Part shown: positions 25,133 through 32,197 of the stretch, piece after piece
Position numbering within the stretch: the first letter of the stretch is position 1
Layout of the letters: each line of letters opens with the position of its first letter
The notes under the pieces: model-generated
Seen by the model: only the letters and a program-made list of their open reading frames with translations
Database searches by the model: none
Told to the model about the DNA's origin: nothing
Position numbers and translations under genes: made by a program
Origin: a virus
Length of the DNA: 47,857 bases
Strand: one strand, 5' to 3'
Virus record (IMG/VR): IMGVR_UViG_3300047673_000079
Span: 1-47,857 of that record

Positions 25133-25456
25133 TCAGCAGGTTACGGTCATCGGGTTGACGGGGTACGTGACGCCCGGTCCCGGCTGGAGCCAATGCGGCT
25201 GCTGAATCGGAGGAATGAATGGATAGTGCCCGAACGGCGGTGACGGATGCTGGCTTTCACGCTCTCGCCTCTCGCGCACGGCACGTTCCAGGAGGCTCTC
25301 GCTCTTCTTCGGCGCGTCGACGACAGTCGGCGTCACCTTCATGAACACCGTATCGAGGTGCTCGCGAATCGACTTCCACTGCTCAGGCGTCGGCGCCTCA
25401 CCCTTGCCAAGCTCGACGAAGCCTTGCAGCCAGTAAGCGAATTGTTCGGGCGTCAT
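25133..25456 (-). CDS. Conserved phage hypothetical, 107 residues
   Basis: The ATG at 25456 (MTPEQFAYWLQGFVELG) begins a recognisable short phage domain: TPEQFAYWLQGF-x-E and PTPEQWKSIREHLDTVFMKVTP. The rest is Pro-rich (PFGHYPFIPPIQQPHWLQPGPG). A second ATG lies 6 nt upstream and overlaps the previous gene's stop. It is the last gene before the terminator and terS. Function unknown. Confidence 0.85.
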   Translation of the reverse strand: MTPEQFAYWLQGFVELGKGEAPTPEQWKSIREHLDTVFMKVTPTVVDAPKKSESLLERAVRERRERESQHPSPPFGHYPFIPPIQQPHWLQPGPGVTYPVNPMTVTC

Positions 25457-25458
25457 GG

Positions 25459-25635
25459 TCATGCCTCAGGCAGATACGTACGCAGCTCGTCGAACTGGTT
25501 CGCGAGATGCACGCGCGCTTCTGCCGACAGAAATCGGAAGTTGCCAATGAACGTTTCGAGCTTGTCGACGATGGCGTTCGCTTCGGCGCGGCGGCTCATG
25601 GTCGGCTCGGTGCTGCAGGGTGCGGCGTCGTACAT
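25459..25635 (-). CDS. Small hypothetical, 58 residues
   Basis: ATG 25635 follows GGAG at a suitable distance. The product (MYDAAPCSTEPTMSRRAEANAIVDKLETFIGNF-type) is mostly helical. The same frame stays open upstream to about 25780 but offers no ATG or GTG, so a longer product would need TTG at 25647 or another start. It lies just beyond the proposed late promoter and terminator. No family was recognised. Confidence 0.72.
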   Translation of the reverse strand: MYDAAPCSTEPTMSRRAEANAIVDKLETFIGNFRFLSAEARVHLANQFDELRTYLPEA

Positions 25636-25783
25636 GTGATGCTCCAATGTGGCGAGAGCAGAAACCGCGTCTTCCGTGATTGGATTCGCTACGCGAGCGG
25701 AAGGGGTTGCGCTCTCATCCGCGCTCGCTGCCCCGTATGTGTTGCCGGGTGCCTGCCCTGAGCAGTAAGCGCGGATCAGAACG

Positions 25784-25820
25784 CAAAAACCCGCCGGCTT
25801 TCGCGAGGCGGGTTCTTTTT
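25784..25820. terminator. Bidirectional intrinsic terminator, tR'-like
   Basis: AACCCGCC at 25788-25795 pairs with GGCGGGTT at 25807-25814. A-runs and T-runs flank both sides (CAAAAA on the left, CTTTTT on the right), so it can stop both directions. On the minus strand it starts only about 30 nt after the predicted start of the late promoter, as lambda tR' does relative to pR'. Confidence 0.82.
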
Positions 25821-25850
25821 GGGTAGAGACAACTCTAGCACCACGGCGTC

Positions 25851-25879
25851 AATATACCCAACATTCGCGTGGTTTACAA
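25851..25879 (-). promoter_or_regulatory. Candidate late promoter (pR'-like)
   Basis: Minus-strand TTGTAA (25874-25879) and TATATT (25851-25856) are separated by exactly 17 bp, close to sigma-70 consensus. Transcription would start near 25844, run into the terminator at 25784-25820, and continue into the late genes if antiterminated. It lies in the gap after the last early gene, where lambdoid phages keep their late promoter. Confidence 0.65.
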
Positions 25880-25886
25880 CAAGAAT

Positions 25887-26291
25887 TTAAGACTCCGCTG
25901 TGACCGGTTGCGGCTTGATCAGGTCGCGCTTCAGCAGCATCGGTAGCAGCGCTTCCTTTGCATCCTGATATACGGCGTGCTGATCTCCAGCCTGACCCGT
26001 TCTCCATACGCTGTGGCCACACTGCTTGTTGCGCATGGTCGTGTGGATCGCCGCGCGTTGCTGCCATGTCAAGGCGTCGACACAGACGTCGACCTGCTCG
26101 GAGCGCATCTTCCACGCCCTCTCGTCAGCGATCTCGGCCTTTTCCCGAGCTGTGAGGAATCTGTCGCCAGACCGATAGTCGCGGCACGTCGGGTCGCAGC
26201 GTGGGACGCCAAGCGCAGGCCGATAGCCATCCTGCCAACGGTGCCACTCACGGAGCAATTCTTCGATCTGCTCGCTCTGATCAATATCCAT
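25887..26291 (-). CDS. Late antiterminator candidate (Q-like)
   Basis: A 134-residue protein starting MDIDQSEQIEELLREWHRWQDGY. The LLREWHRW-type opening, a central Cys/His-containing segment (PRCDPTCRDY), then VDALTWQQRAAIHTTMRNKQ and a C-terminal helix with YQDAKEALLPMLL recall phage antitermination Q proteins. It is the last gene of the left early operon, directly before a strong promoter and terminator, the position of lambda Q. The function is inferred from place and loose similarity; a plain zinc-binding regulator is possible. Confidence 0.65.
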   Translation of the reverse strand: MDIDQSEQIEELLREWHRWQDGYRPALGVPRCDPTCRDYRSGDRFLTAREKAEIADERAWKMRSEQVDVCVDALTWQQRAAIHTTMRNKQCGHSVWRTGQAGDQHAVYQDAKEALLPMLLKRDLIKPQPVTAES

Positions 26292-26293
26292 TC

Positions 26294-26500
26294 TCACCCC
26301 TTCCCCGTGTCGTACTGGCCGCACTTCTTGGATTTCCAGTCGTCCCGCCAGTGTTTGCTCTGGTCCTTCTTGCACGCCATGTAGCTGACGTCGAAGACAC
26401 GCTGCTCGACGAAGTGACGGCAGCCTCGGCAGGTGCCAGATTCGCGCCGCTCCAAGACAACGGCGGGATCGGCATAGTCACCTCGTCGCAGCACGGCCAT
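26294..26500 (-). CDS. Small Cys-rich, probably zinc-binding protein
   Basis: A 68-residue product from ATG 26500 (GAGG lies 9 nt upstream; an alternative ATG is at 26515). It carries CRGCRHF, MACKKD and SKKCGQYD, four cysteines spaced like a small zinc ribbon, with basic surroundings. Its start overlaps the end of the HNH gene, which suggests that the HNH gene was inserted just upstream. Function unknown. Confidence 0.75.
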   Translation of the reverse strand: MAVLRRGDYADPAVVLERRESGTCRGCRHFVEQRVFDVSYMACKKDQSKHWRDDWKSKKCGQYDTGKG

Positions 26501-27122
26501 GCGACCTCGTTTCATCGATTGGGATGGTCAGTGCACTATCAACCGACCACCCTTTTTTTATCCGCTTCTTCACAACGTGATATGGGAGGCCAGTCCTCCG
26601 CGACCAATCTTTCAACGTCAACCGCTCGCCGGCGAACTGGACGACGACGTTCGAGCGCGTGTTGTTTTGCTGCTCCGTACGTGTCGCCCACCGACAGTTC
26701 GATGGCTCGTAGACGCCATCGTTATCAATTCGGTCAAGGAACATGCCGTCAGGAGCATCGCCCATGTCTGCTACGAAATTCGCGATGTCCATCCACCGAT
26801 CACAGACCGTGATGCCTCTTGCGCCGTAATTCTTGAAGCCCGCCGAGTCGCTGTTGAAGCACCGATTCTTCATGTCCGACCAGACCTTCCGCGTCTTCCT
26901 CGAACAAATCACCTTTGCCTTCTGCCGGGCGAGATAGTCATCCAGCAGGCACCCGCACGACGAAGTGTTTCCAGACCGCAACGAAATGCCTCGGATTAGC
27001 ACTACCTTCCCGCACTCGCAGCGGCACAACCACTTCACTACCCCGCCGACCTTCATGTCCGACCGACGCAGCACGGTGAGTCGGCCGAAAACCTTACCCG
27101 TCACGTCAATCAATGGCCGCAT
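26478..27122 (-). CDS. Free-standing HNH homing endonuclease
   Basis: A 214-residue protein. An N-terminal zinc ribbon (FGRLTVLRRSDMKVGGVVKWLCRCECGK and SCGCLLDDY) is followed by an HNH-type core (RCFNSDSAGFKNYGARGITVCDRWMDIANFVADMGDAPDGMFLDRIDNDGVYEPSNCRWATRTEQQNN), where LDRIDN and the Asn/Trp residues are the catalytic signature. The C-terminal half resembles a DNA-binding helix-turn-helix (WSRRTGLPYHVVKKRIKKG). Its GC content is lower than its neighbours', and it has its own consensus promoter. It is probably mobile. Confidence 0.9.
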   Translation of the reverse strand: MRPLIDVTGKVFGRLTVLRRSDMKVGGVVKWLCRCECGKVVLIRGISLRSGNTSSCGCLLDDYLARQKAKVICSRKTRKVWSDMKNRCFNSDSAGFKNYGARGITVCDRWMDIANFVADMGDAPDGMFLDRIDNDGVYEPSNCRWATRTEQQNNTRSNVVVQFAGERLTLKDWSRRTGLPYHVVKKRIKKGWSVDSALTIPIDETRSHGRAATR

Positions 27123-27148
27123 GCTTTTCTCTCATTTAGGACGCCTAT

Positions 27149-27177
27149 ATTTTACTTGAATTATCGTATGTAATCAA
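27149..27177 (-). promoter_or_regulatory. Consensus promoter in an AT-rich spacer before the HNH gene
   Basis: Minus-strand TTGATT (27172-27177) and TAAAAT (27149-27154) with a 17-bp spacer, in a roughly 60-bp AT-rich stretch unlike its surroundings. It would drive the homing endonuclease gene from about 27142, independently of the early operon. Confidence 0.6.
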
Positions 27178-27184
27178 TTGATTC

Positions 27185-27502
27185 TTATGAATTTACGACC
27201 TCAAGAACGCCCTTTTCCATCAGCGCGACATAGGTCTTCGCGATCACCTCGTTCTCGAACGCGCGCCGCTCCATTTTGGTCATCTTGCCGCCCTGGTCGA
27301 GTGCCGTATGACACGTCACACACAGCGCGGCGATGCGCGCGTCGCTCGCCTTGATCGCTCCGCCCTTGCCGTAATTGCCGTGCGCGGCCTGCGTCGAGAG
27401 TTCCAGCCCGCAATTCACGCAAGGCAGCGCGGCCACGGCGCGCCGGAGCTTCTCGCTGCGAAACGTCTTCGGCTTCGGGATTCCAATCAGGCGCGCCGTC
27501 AT
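27185..27502 (-). CDS. DUF1364/YbcO-like nuclease
   Basis: A 105-residue protein with CVNCGLE, AAHGNYGKGGAIKASDARIAALCVTCHTALDQG and a C-terminal helix ending LMEKGVLEV. The CxxC / AH / CxxCH layout is that of small HNH-like nucleases of lambdoid phages (E. coli YbcO family), which may process recombination or replication structures. It overlaps the DUF1367-like gene as ATGA. Confidence 0.85.
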   Translation of the reverse strand: MTARLIGIPKPKTFRSEKLRRAVAALPCVNCGLELSTQAAHGNYGKGGAIKASDARIAALCVTCHTALDQGGKMTKMERRAFENEVIAKTYVALMEKGVLEVVNS

Positions 27503-27969
27503 TCGAACTCCGCCAGAATCGCCTCGACCATCTGTTCCCGGCCGGCGTCGTCCAGGTGCGGCCAGAGGAAGCGGTATGCGTGCGGATCGCGCAGGAACTT
27601 CACGATCGACTGGTGCACCTCGCGAAAGTCCGAGTCTTCGAGCGCCTCGTATGCGATCGACTTCGGCATTGCAATCCAGTCGCCGCGCGGGCCCGGCACG
27701 AACTCACAGAAACCGGCGCCGACTTCTAGCCACTTCCGCATGCGCTCCGCGTCGTCGAACACCTCCTGCGCGGCGAAGAACGCGCCGAGCATCGCGAAGT
27801 GCCGCCGGTGGAAGCGCGGCGATCGCGGGATCTTGAACTCGAAGGCGAGCGTCTCGCCGATCTGGAGCTCGCCGAGCTGCTTGCGGAATCGCGAGTAAGC
27901 GCGTTCGTTCTTGTCGTCGAGGCCGGCGAGTTTGCCGGTTTCGTCTTTTCGGAGAATGACCTTGCTCAT
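27499..27969 (-). CDS. DUF1367-like phage protein
   Basis: ATG 27969 (MSKVILRKDETG) gives 156 residues. The core PRSPRFHRRHFAMLGAFFAAQEVFDDAERMRKWLEVGAGFCEFVPGPRGDWIAMPKSIAYEAL is the recognisable part, with the FHR-x-x-F-x-ML signature. Such proteins occur beside YbcO-type nucleases in lambdoid nin-like regions, as here. The biochemical role is unknown. Confidence 0.82.
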   Translation of the reverse strand: MSKVILRKDETGKLAGLDDKNERAYSRFRKQLGELQIGETLAFEFKIPRSPRFHRRHFAMLGAFFAAQEVFDDAERMRKWLEVGAGFCEFVPGPRGDWIAMPKSIAYEALEDSDFREVHQSIVKFLRDPHAYRFLWPHLDDAGREQMVEAILAEFE

Positions 27970-28313
27970 GCGTATGCGCTCCCTGGCTGACCTGGCTCGT
28001 TGCTGCCGGTACATGCGTTGCGATGATCGTTCGCATGCGGGCAGCGCTTATTGCCACAAGTCGAGCAAACGACCATGCGCGTCGCGAGGATCGGCCATTC
28101 ACGCCCTCCGACGTTGAAGGTTTTCCCATCAAGGCAAGCCCTGCACTCGCAACTCGAGTCCGACAGAACTCGCATCTCGACGGCCGGACCTGTCGCCGCG
28201 AGCAGCGCTGCCTGAGCTGCCTGCCACGTCTGCCAATGCTTCTCTTTCACCGTAGCGAGGAGGCAGCCGCCGGCCTCCTCGTAGCGCTTCTCGAATTGCT
28301 CGCGGTCGGTCAT
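27966..28313 (-). CDS. Phage hypothetical with C-terminal zinc ribbon
   Basis: A 115-residue protein from ATG 28313 (MTDREQFEKRYEE). The N-terminal third is helical (TWQAAQAALL). The C-terminus carries CECRACLDG and VVCSTCGNKRCPHANDHRNACTGSNEPGQPGSAY, which I recognise as a common ending in Burkholderia-type phage proteins. Both ends overlap neighbours by 4 bp. Confidence 0.82.
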   Translation of the reverse strand: MTDREQFEKRYEEAGGCLLATVKEKHWQTWQAAQAALLAATGPAVEMRVLSDSSCECRACLDGKTFNVGGREWPILATRMVVCSTCGNKRCPHANDHRNACTGSNEPGQPGSAYA

Positions 28314-28417
28314 TCCGCGCTCCCATGCTGAGAGAGAGCCGCCATCGCGGCGATGCAGAGGACGCCCCATAGAATGGGGAAAACGATGTTCATGGCTTCT
28401 ATGCTCGCGGCGCTCAT
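28310..28417 (-). CDS. 35-residue single-span membrane peptide
   Basis: ATG 28417 after GAAGGTGACGCG. The product is MSAASIEAMNIVFPILWGV followed by LCIAAMAALSQHGSAE, one hydrophobic helix with short ends. Start and stop overlap the neighbouring genes as ATGA on both sides, which supports genuine translation. Confidence 0.65.
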   Translation of the reverse strand: MSAASIEAMNIVFPILWGVLCIAAMAALSQHGSAE

Positions 28418-28509
28418 CGCGTCACCTTCGAGGGTTGAGCTGGAGCGGACCAGTCGCGGCGCTTAACGCCCATGACGGCGAAATACGGGTCGAAATTGGA
28501 CGGCAACAT
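28414..28509 (-). CDS. 31-residue peptide gene
   Basis: ATG 28509 follows AGGAGG closely (AGGAGGCCGCGTAATG). The product begins MLPSNFDPYFAVMGVKRRDW and ends QPSKVTR. It overlaps the upstream stop (TAATG) and the downstream start (CGATGA), so the ribosome-binding site and coupling argue for a real micro-gene. No family recognised. Confidence 0.6.
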   Translation of the reverse strand: MLPSNFDPYFAVMGVKRRDWSAPAQPSKVTR

Positions 28510-29090
28510 TACGCGGCCTCCTGAACGTAGAGGCGGCTGCGGTACCGGCCCTTGCTCTGCTTCGGCGTCTCTTGACCCATGACCTGCGCCATCGCGACAG
28601 CGAACACGTTGCCGCCGATCTTCCCTTCCTTCATGCGCTTGTTGACGTAGCGCGTGCGGTTGTATTCCTGCATCGTCTTGGAGCTCGGGCGTTCAGCGTC
28701 CGGCAAGTCGCCGATGCCATAGACAGCCATGTAGCAGCCACCGGGGCGGCTCCGGCGCCAATCCTGCACATGGATCTTCTTGGCGCGCTTCGAATCGGCG
28801 AGAAGGTCGCTCGCGTGTTTGAGCGTGCAGCCGTACTTGTTCATGATGTCGCGCGAACTGAAGACGTACCCACGATCCATCTCAGCGAGAACCATTTTCA
28901 TGATCACCGACTTTGCGCGGCGGTTCATTTCCGGACGCGGCCCGAGCTTCAGAGCCCACACGCGCGTCAGGATTGCCCGCTCGCTGCGCCCCGGCAAAAG
29001 ATCGATGCATTCCTTGATCAGTCGCTCGCTCGACCACATGTCGCGGACGATTTTGTCCTCCGCTTTCGACCACACTTTTCCGCCCGCCAT
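28509..29090 (-). CDS. DNA-binding-like hypothetical with N-terminal SANT/Myb-type helix
   Basis: 193 residues from ATG 29090 (MAGGKVWSKAEDKIVRDMW). The N-terminus W-x-x-AEDKIVRDMW...LLPGRSERAILTRVWALKLG resembles Myb/SANT-like helices. The middle (SSRDIMNKYGCTLKHASDLLADSKRAKKIHVQDW) looks like a winged helix. It is basic throughout and lies between the micro-genes and the VRR-NUC gene. A regulator or replication accessory is possible. Confidence 0.78.
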   Translation of the reverse strand: MAGGKVWSKAEDKIVRDMWSSERLIKECIDLLPGRSERAILTRVWALKLGPRPEMNRRAKSVIMKMVLAEMDRGYVFSSRDIMNKYGCTLKHASDLLADSKRAKKIHVQDWRRSRPGGCYMAVYGIGDLPDAERPSSKTMQEYNRTRYVNKRMKEGKIGGNVFAVAMAQVMGQETPKQSKGRYRSRLYVQEAA

Positions 29091-29091
29091 T

Positions 29092-29379
29092 TCATCTGCT
29101 CCTCGTAAGACACTCAATCGCCTGTTCCGGCGTCTCAACTACGTACGCTTCGCCCTTCCATGCCCCAAACCACACTGCCTCGTCATCCGTGAGCTTTCGC
29201 TTGCTTGGCGGCTGCTTCGGGTCTTTCACCTCCAGCAGGACGTTTCGCCCTGCCAGCGCCGCCAACAGATCCGGACATCCCTGCCCGACTGCATGCAGGT
29301 GTTGAACGCTCGCCCCGATTGCCCGGAGCGCCTTCACGATCTCCGCCTGGTTCCCATCGACTCGTGCCGCTCGTCTCAA
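29092..29379 (-). CDS. VRR-NUC domain nuclease
   Basis: A 95-residue stand-alone VRR-NUC module: DGNQAEIVKALRAIGASVQHLHAVGQGCPDLLAALAGRNVLLEVKDPKQPPSKRKLTDDEAVWF. The GxPDLL Asp and the L-EVK Glu/Lys are the PD-(D/E)xK active-site residues. Family members cut branched DNA such as Holliday junctions. It overlaps the helicase stop by 4 bp. Confidence 0.87.
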   Translation of the reverse strand: MRRAARVDGNQAEIVKALRAIGASVQHLHAVGQGCPDLLAALAGRNVLLEVKDPKQPPSKRKLTDDEAVWFGAWKGEAYVVETPEQAIECLTRSR

Positions 29380-30746
29380 TCAAACCCTCTCGTGCGTGAA
29401 GACTTCGTAACCGTCGCGGTCGGCCATGCGCCGGCGTGGTTTTCGAACCGCATGAACTCGCCGCGATACGTCAGCGGAATGTCACCGGTGCGGCCGTGGC
29501 GGAACTTGGCGACGCGCAGTTGTGCGAAACCGAAGAACTGTTCGCCGCAGTCCGGGTTTGAGATTTCCTCGCGGTGAATGAAGAGCACGGCGTCGGCGTC
29601 CTGCTCGATCGAACCGGAGTCGCGCAGGTCCGAAAGCATCGGCTGGCGGTTGCTGCGCTCTTCGACCTTCCGGTTGAGCTGCGCGAGCGCGATGATCGCG
29701 ACGTTCAGTTCCTTCGCCAGCGCCTTCAGGCCGCGGGAGATGCCTTCGATCTCGGCGTTGCGGTTCGCGCCGTCACCGGTCATGAGTTGCAGGTAGTCGA
29801 CGACGATCACGTCCAGCCCGCCCTTGCGCTTCACGAGGCGCGCTTTCGAGCGCACGTCGAGCATGCGCAGCGCTGCCTGGTCGTCGATGTAGAGATTCAG
29901 ATCCTTGATCTTCATCGTCGCGGCCGTGACGCGGTTCCAGAACTCGTTGTCGTCTTCCGGCGCCTGCATGACGGTGTCGAGCGGTACGCGGCCGAGCGAC
30001 GCGATGTTCCGGTCGTGGATCTCCGACTCCGGCATTTCCATCGACAGGAACAGCGCGCTGTGATCGACGGCGACGTGTGTCGCGATGTTCAGCGCCAGTG
30101 CCGTCTTGCCCATACCCGGACGCGCGGCGAGGATCACCAGCCAGCCGGGACGCAGGCCGCCGTTGAGTTGCCGGTCGATGTCGTCGAGTCCCGTCGAGAT
30201 GACGCGGTCAGAACCGGTAGAGCGCCGCTCCAACGCGCTGATGTGGTCCATCATTCCCTGCGCTGCCAGCTTCGGCTCGCGCTTGATCGTTGCCTCGCCG
30301 AGCGTCTCGAGCTTCGCCGCCGCGCGGTCGATCAGCACGCCAGCGCTGTCCGGCGTCGCGCCGACCGAGTCTTGAATCTCGGCCGCCACCGACAGCAGGC
30401 CGCGCTTCTGCGCGCGGTCCCGCACGATCTCGGCATAGCGCGCGATGTTCGCGGAGCTCGGCGTCGACTGAGCCAGGTCGTTCAGGTACTTCAGGCCGCC
30501 CACGTCTGCCGCGCGCCCTTCTGCGCTCAGCCGCTCGTAGACCGTGATTACGTCGGCGCCGACGCCCGACTCGATCATCTTCACGATCTGGACGAAGATC
30601 GCGCGGTGATCGCCGCGGAAGAAGTGCTCGGCACGCAGATCTCCCATGCGGTCGATTGCGTCGTTGTCGATCAGCAATGCGCCGATGACGCTCTGCTCGT
30701 GCTCGATGCTGTGCGGAATGGCCCGCTCGATGTCGTTGGCGCTCAT
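29376..30746 (-). CDS. dnaB: Replicative DNA helicase, DnaB-type
   Basis: A 456-residue hexameric helicase. The N-terminal domain (PHSIEHEQSVIGALLIDNDAIDRMGDLRAEHFFRGDHRAIF) is followed by a linker and the RecA-like motor: Walker A ARPGMGKTALALN (about residues 208-220), Walker B DVIVVDYLQLM (about 310-320) and SDLRDSGSIEQDADAVLFIHRE with the arginine-finger region. Full length compared with bacterial DnaB, so the phage brings its own helicase. It overlaps the initiator gene by 4 bp. Confidence 0.96.
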   Translation of the reverse strand: MSANDIERAIPHSIEHEQSVIGALLIDNDAIDRMGDLRAEHFFRGDHRAIFVQIVKMIESGVGADVITVYERLSAEGRAADVGGLKYLNDLAQSTPSSANIARYAEIVRDRAQKRGLLSVAAEIQDSVGATPDSAGVLIDRAAAKLETLGEATIKREPKLAAQGMMDHISALERRSTGSDRVISTGLDDIDRQLNGGLRPGWLVILAARPGMGKTALALNIATHVAVDHSALFLSMEMPESEIHDRNIASLGRVPLDTVMQAPEDDNEFWNRVTAATMKIKDLNLYIDDQAALRMLDVRSKARLVKRKGGLDVIVVDYLQLMTGDGANRNAEIEGISRGLKALAKELNVAIIALAQLNRKVEERSNRQPMLSDLRDSGSIEQDADAVLFIHREEISNPDCGEQFFGFAQLRVAKFRHGRTGDIPLTYRGEFMRFENHAGAWPTATVTKSSRTRGFD

Positions 30747-31591
30747 GCGGCCTCCGCGTCGTGGAATCGGCCTTCGCGGATCTTCGCGAAGTTCTCAGCC
30801 TTGCAAATCCAGTCGAGGCCCGGCGTGAACGGCTTGCGGTCGCCAGACGTAGCTCGGCCGGTCAGAAACTCCGACTTGGCGATGTAACCGAAGAACCGGC
30901 GCCACCATTCGAGGCTCTGGCGCTTCTGGTCTTCGTTCCAGCGGCAGCGGAGATGCTCAGCGCGCGCAGCGGTCCAGTCTCGGATCATCGGGCTTGCAGG
31001 CAGAAGCTCGTGATACAGGGCGATGATTTCCTGATGCGGGCAGGAAGGCTTGGACGACTTCGGACGCTGATCGGACTGGTCGTCAGCCGGGCTGGCGACA
31101 ACCAACCCGATAGGGTTGGTAAGGTTTATCTCTTCTCTAATCTCCTCTTCTCTGTCGTTGCATTGCGTTGCATCGCGTTGCATGCCGTCCCCATTCGTCT
31201 CAACGTGTTTCTTTCTTTCACGATGGATGCGACTGCGTTCGGTGCTGGAAAGCGCGCCAGTATTGGGATTGCCGGAATCTTCACGTTTCGGCTGACGGTT
31301 TTCCCAGCCCGCAATGCGACCGTCGACGAGCAGCTTTTTCTCGACCATCGCGTCCCAGACCTTCTGAACAGAGCCATCGTCGAGACCGAAAAGAACGTCG
31401 TGATCGTTGCAGTCGAACGATGCAACGTTGCCGCGCGTTGCATCTGCGTTGCATTGCGTTGCATTGCTTCCGCATTCCAGAAGAGATGCCCACACAGCAA
31501 TCACAGTCGGCAGAGCCTGACCGCTGCGGCGCGCGACCCACTGGAACTTCGGGTCTGTGACCGTGCCGTGCCACCAACGGAACCAATCCAT
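30743..31591 (-). CDS. Replication initiator (lambda O/DnaT-like position) containing the candidate origin
   Basis: A 282-residue protein. Residues 1-110 (MDWFRWWHGTVTDPKFQWVARRSGQALPTVIAVWASLLEC, then VQKVWDAMVEKKLLVDGRIAGWENRQ) are a winged-helix DNA-binding domain of phage replication proteins. A charged low-complexity middle follows, then a C-terminal domain (WTAARAEHLRCRWNEDQKRQSLEWWRRFFGYIAKSEFLTGR) likely to touch the helicase. Repeated GCGTTGCAT sites inside the gene force Cys/Asn/Ala/Thr-rich odd peptides (ATQCNADATRGN, QRDATQCND). It directly precedes dnaB, as lambda O precedes P. Confidence 0.85.
   Translation of the reverse strand: MDWFRWWHGTVTDPKFQWVARRSGQALPTVIAVWASLLECGSNATQCNADATRGNVASFDCNDHDVLFGLDDGSVQKVWDAMVEKKLLVDGRIAGWENRQPKREDSGNPNTGALSSTERSRIHRERKKHVETNGDGMQRDATQCNDREEEIREEINLTNPIGLVVASPADDQSDQRPKSSKPSCPHQEIIALYHELLPASPMIRDWTAARAEHLRCRWNEDQKRQSLEWWRRFFGYIAKSEFLTGRATSGDRKPFTPGLDWICKAENFAKIREGRFHDAEAA
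31101..31464. other. Candidate replication origin: iteron clusters and hairpin within the initiator gene
   Basis: GCGTTGCAT occurs at 31165-31173 and 31175-31183 (with TCGTTGCAT at 31155-31163, 10-bp period), and again at 31435-31443, 31446-31454 and 31456-31464 (11 and 10 bp apart). An inverted copy (ATGCAACG, 31420-31427) and a partial copy (31404-31411) also lie here. Beside the first cluster are a perfect hairpin ACCAACCC-GATA-GGGTTGGT (31101-31120) and a pyrimidine-rich, AT-richer patch (31121-31154). This parallels the lambda origin inside gene O. Function is inferred. Confidence 0.7.
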
Positions 31592-31592
31592 G

Positions 31593-31778
31593 TCAGACTC
31601 CGACCGCGGCGAGCGCTTCGTTCAGACGAGCCAGGCGCTCGTCGTTCAGCGCCTTGATCTCGCGCTTCAGTTCTTCGCAGAGCCACACGCGGACATCGCG
31701 CGTCTCGCTCACCGTCATGCGGTGGCAGAGTTCGCGGATGTGCGCTTCGCGCTGGGAGTCGCGGTTCGGCGTGGTCAT
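31593..31778 (-). CDS. Small hypothetical, 61 residues
   Basis: A helical, charged 61-residue protein (MTTPNRDSQREAHIRELCHRM, WLCEELKREIKALNDERLARLNEAL), probably a coiled coil. It is separated by 1-2 bp from both neighbours in the left early operon. No family recognised. Confidence 0.72.
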   Translation of the reverse strand: MTTPNRDSQREAHIRELCHRMTVSETRDVRVWLCEELKREIKALNDERLARLNEALAAVGV

Positions 31779-31780
31779 GA

Positions 31781-32083
31781 TTAAGCCTTAGGCAATCCGA
31801 GGAGTTCCTGCCGCTTGCCCGTGTGCAAATCGCGCACGGAGCCACGTACGTGCAGGCGGCCGGCATCGATCAGCGAGCGGACACGGCCGCACACGCTGGA
31901 GAGCTTCAGATTGGTCTGCGCGGCGATCTGCTCGCGCGTGAGAAGGCTCGCGTCGCCGTCGAAGCAGTCCATCACCATCTGCTGCGTGTGACAGAGCTGC
32001 TTGACGGTCAGCGAGTGAAAAGACTCCGACTGCGTGTCGGAGACGCGGCGCCCGGAGCGCGCGCTGTAATGCTCTTGATTCAT
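31781..32083 (-). CDS. Winged-helix DNA-binding regulator, 100 residues
   Basis: The protein contains VKQLCHTQQMVMDCFDGDASLLTREQIAAQTNLKLSSVCGRVRSLIDAGRLHVRGSVRDLHTGKRQELLGL: a helix-turn-helix (LTREQIAAQTNLKLSSVCGRVRSL) followed by a beta wing (LHVRG). It is a typical small MarR-like regulatory module of phage early operons. The start has GGAG upstream. The target is unknown. Confidence 0.8.
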   Translation of the reverse strand: MNQEHYSARSGRRVSDTQSESFHSLTVKQLCHTQQMVMDCFDGDASLLTREQIAAQTNLKLSSVCGRVRSLIDAGRLHVRGSVRDLHTGKRQELLGLPKA

Positions 32084-32197
32084 GGGCCAACTCCAGCGGC
32101 ATCTCTGCCGCGTAGGACTACTGAAAGGAGAAAATAGAAGGCGCCATGCCGGCGGCTTTTATTTGCTTCTTTCGCGTCTTCGTTCGAGACGCTTGAT

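Noticed and set aside
25507-25761. 84-codon plus-strand frame near the late promoter
   Set aside because: No ribosome-binding site, overlaps minus-strand genes with better signals, no recognisable pattern.
29574-30887. 437-codon plus-strand frame opposite dnaB
   Set aside because: Shadow of a textbook DnaB helicase; composition is Arg/Val/Asp noise.
31155-31464. CRISPR array
   Set aside because: The repeats are 9 bp on a 10-11 bp period inside a coding gene, lacking spacers; iteron-like, not CRISPR.
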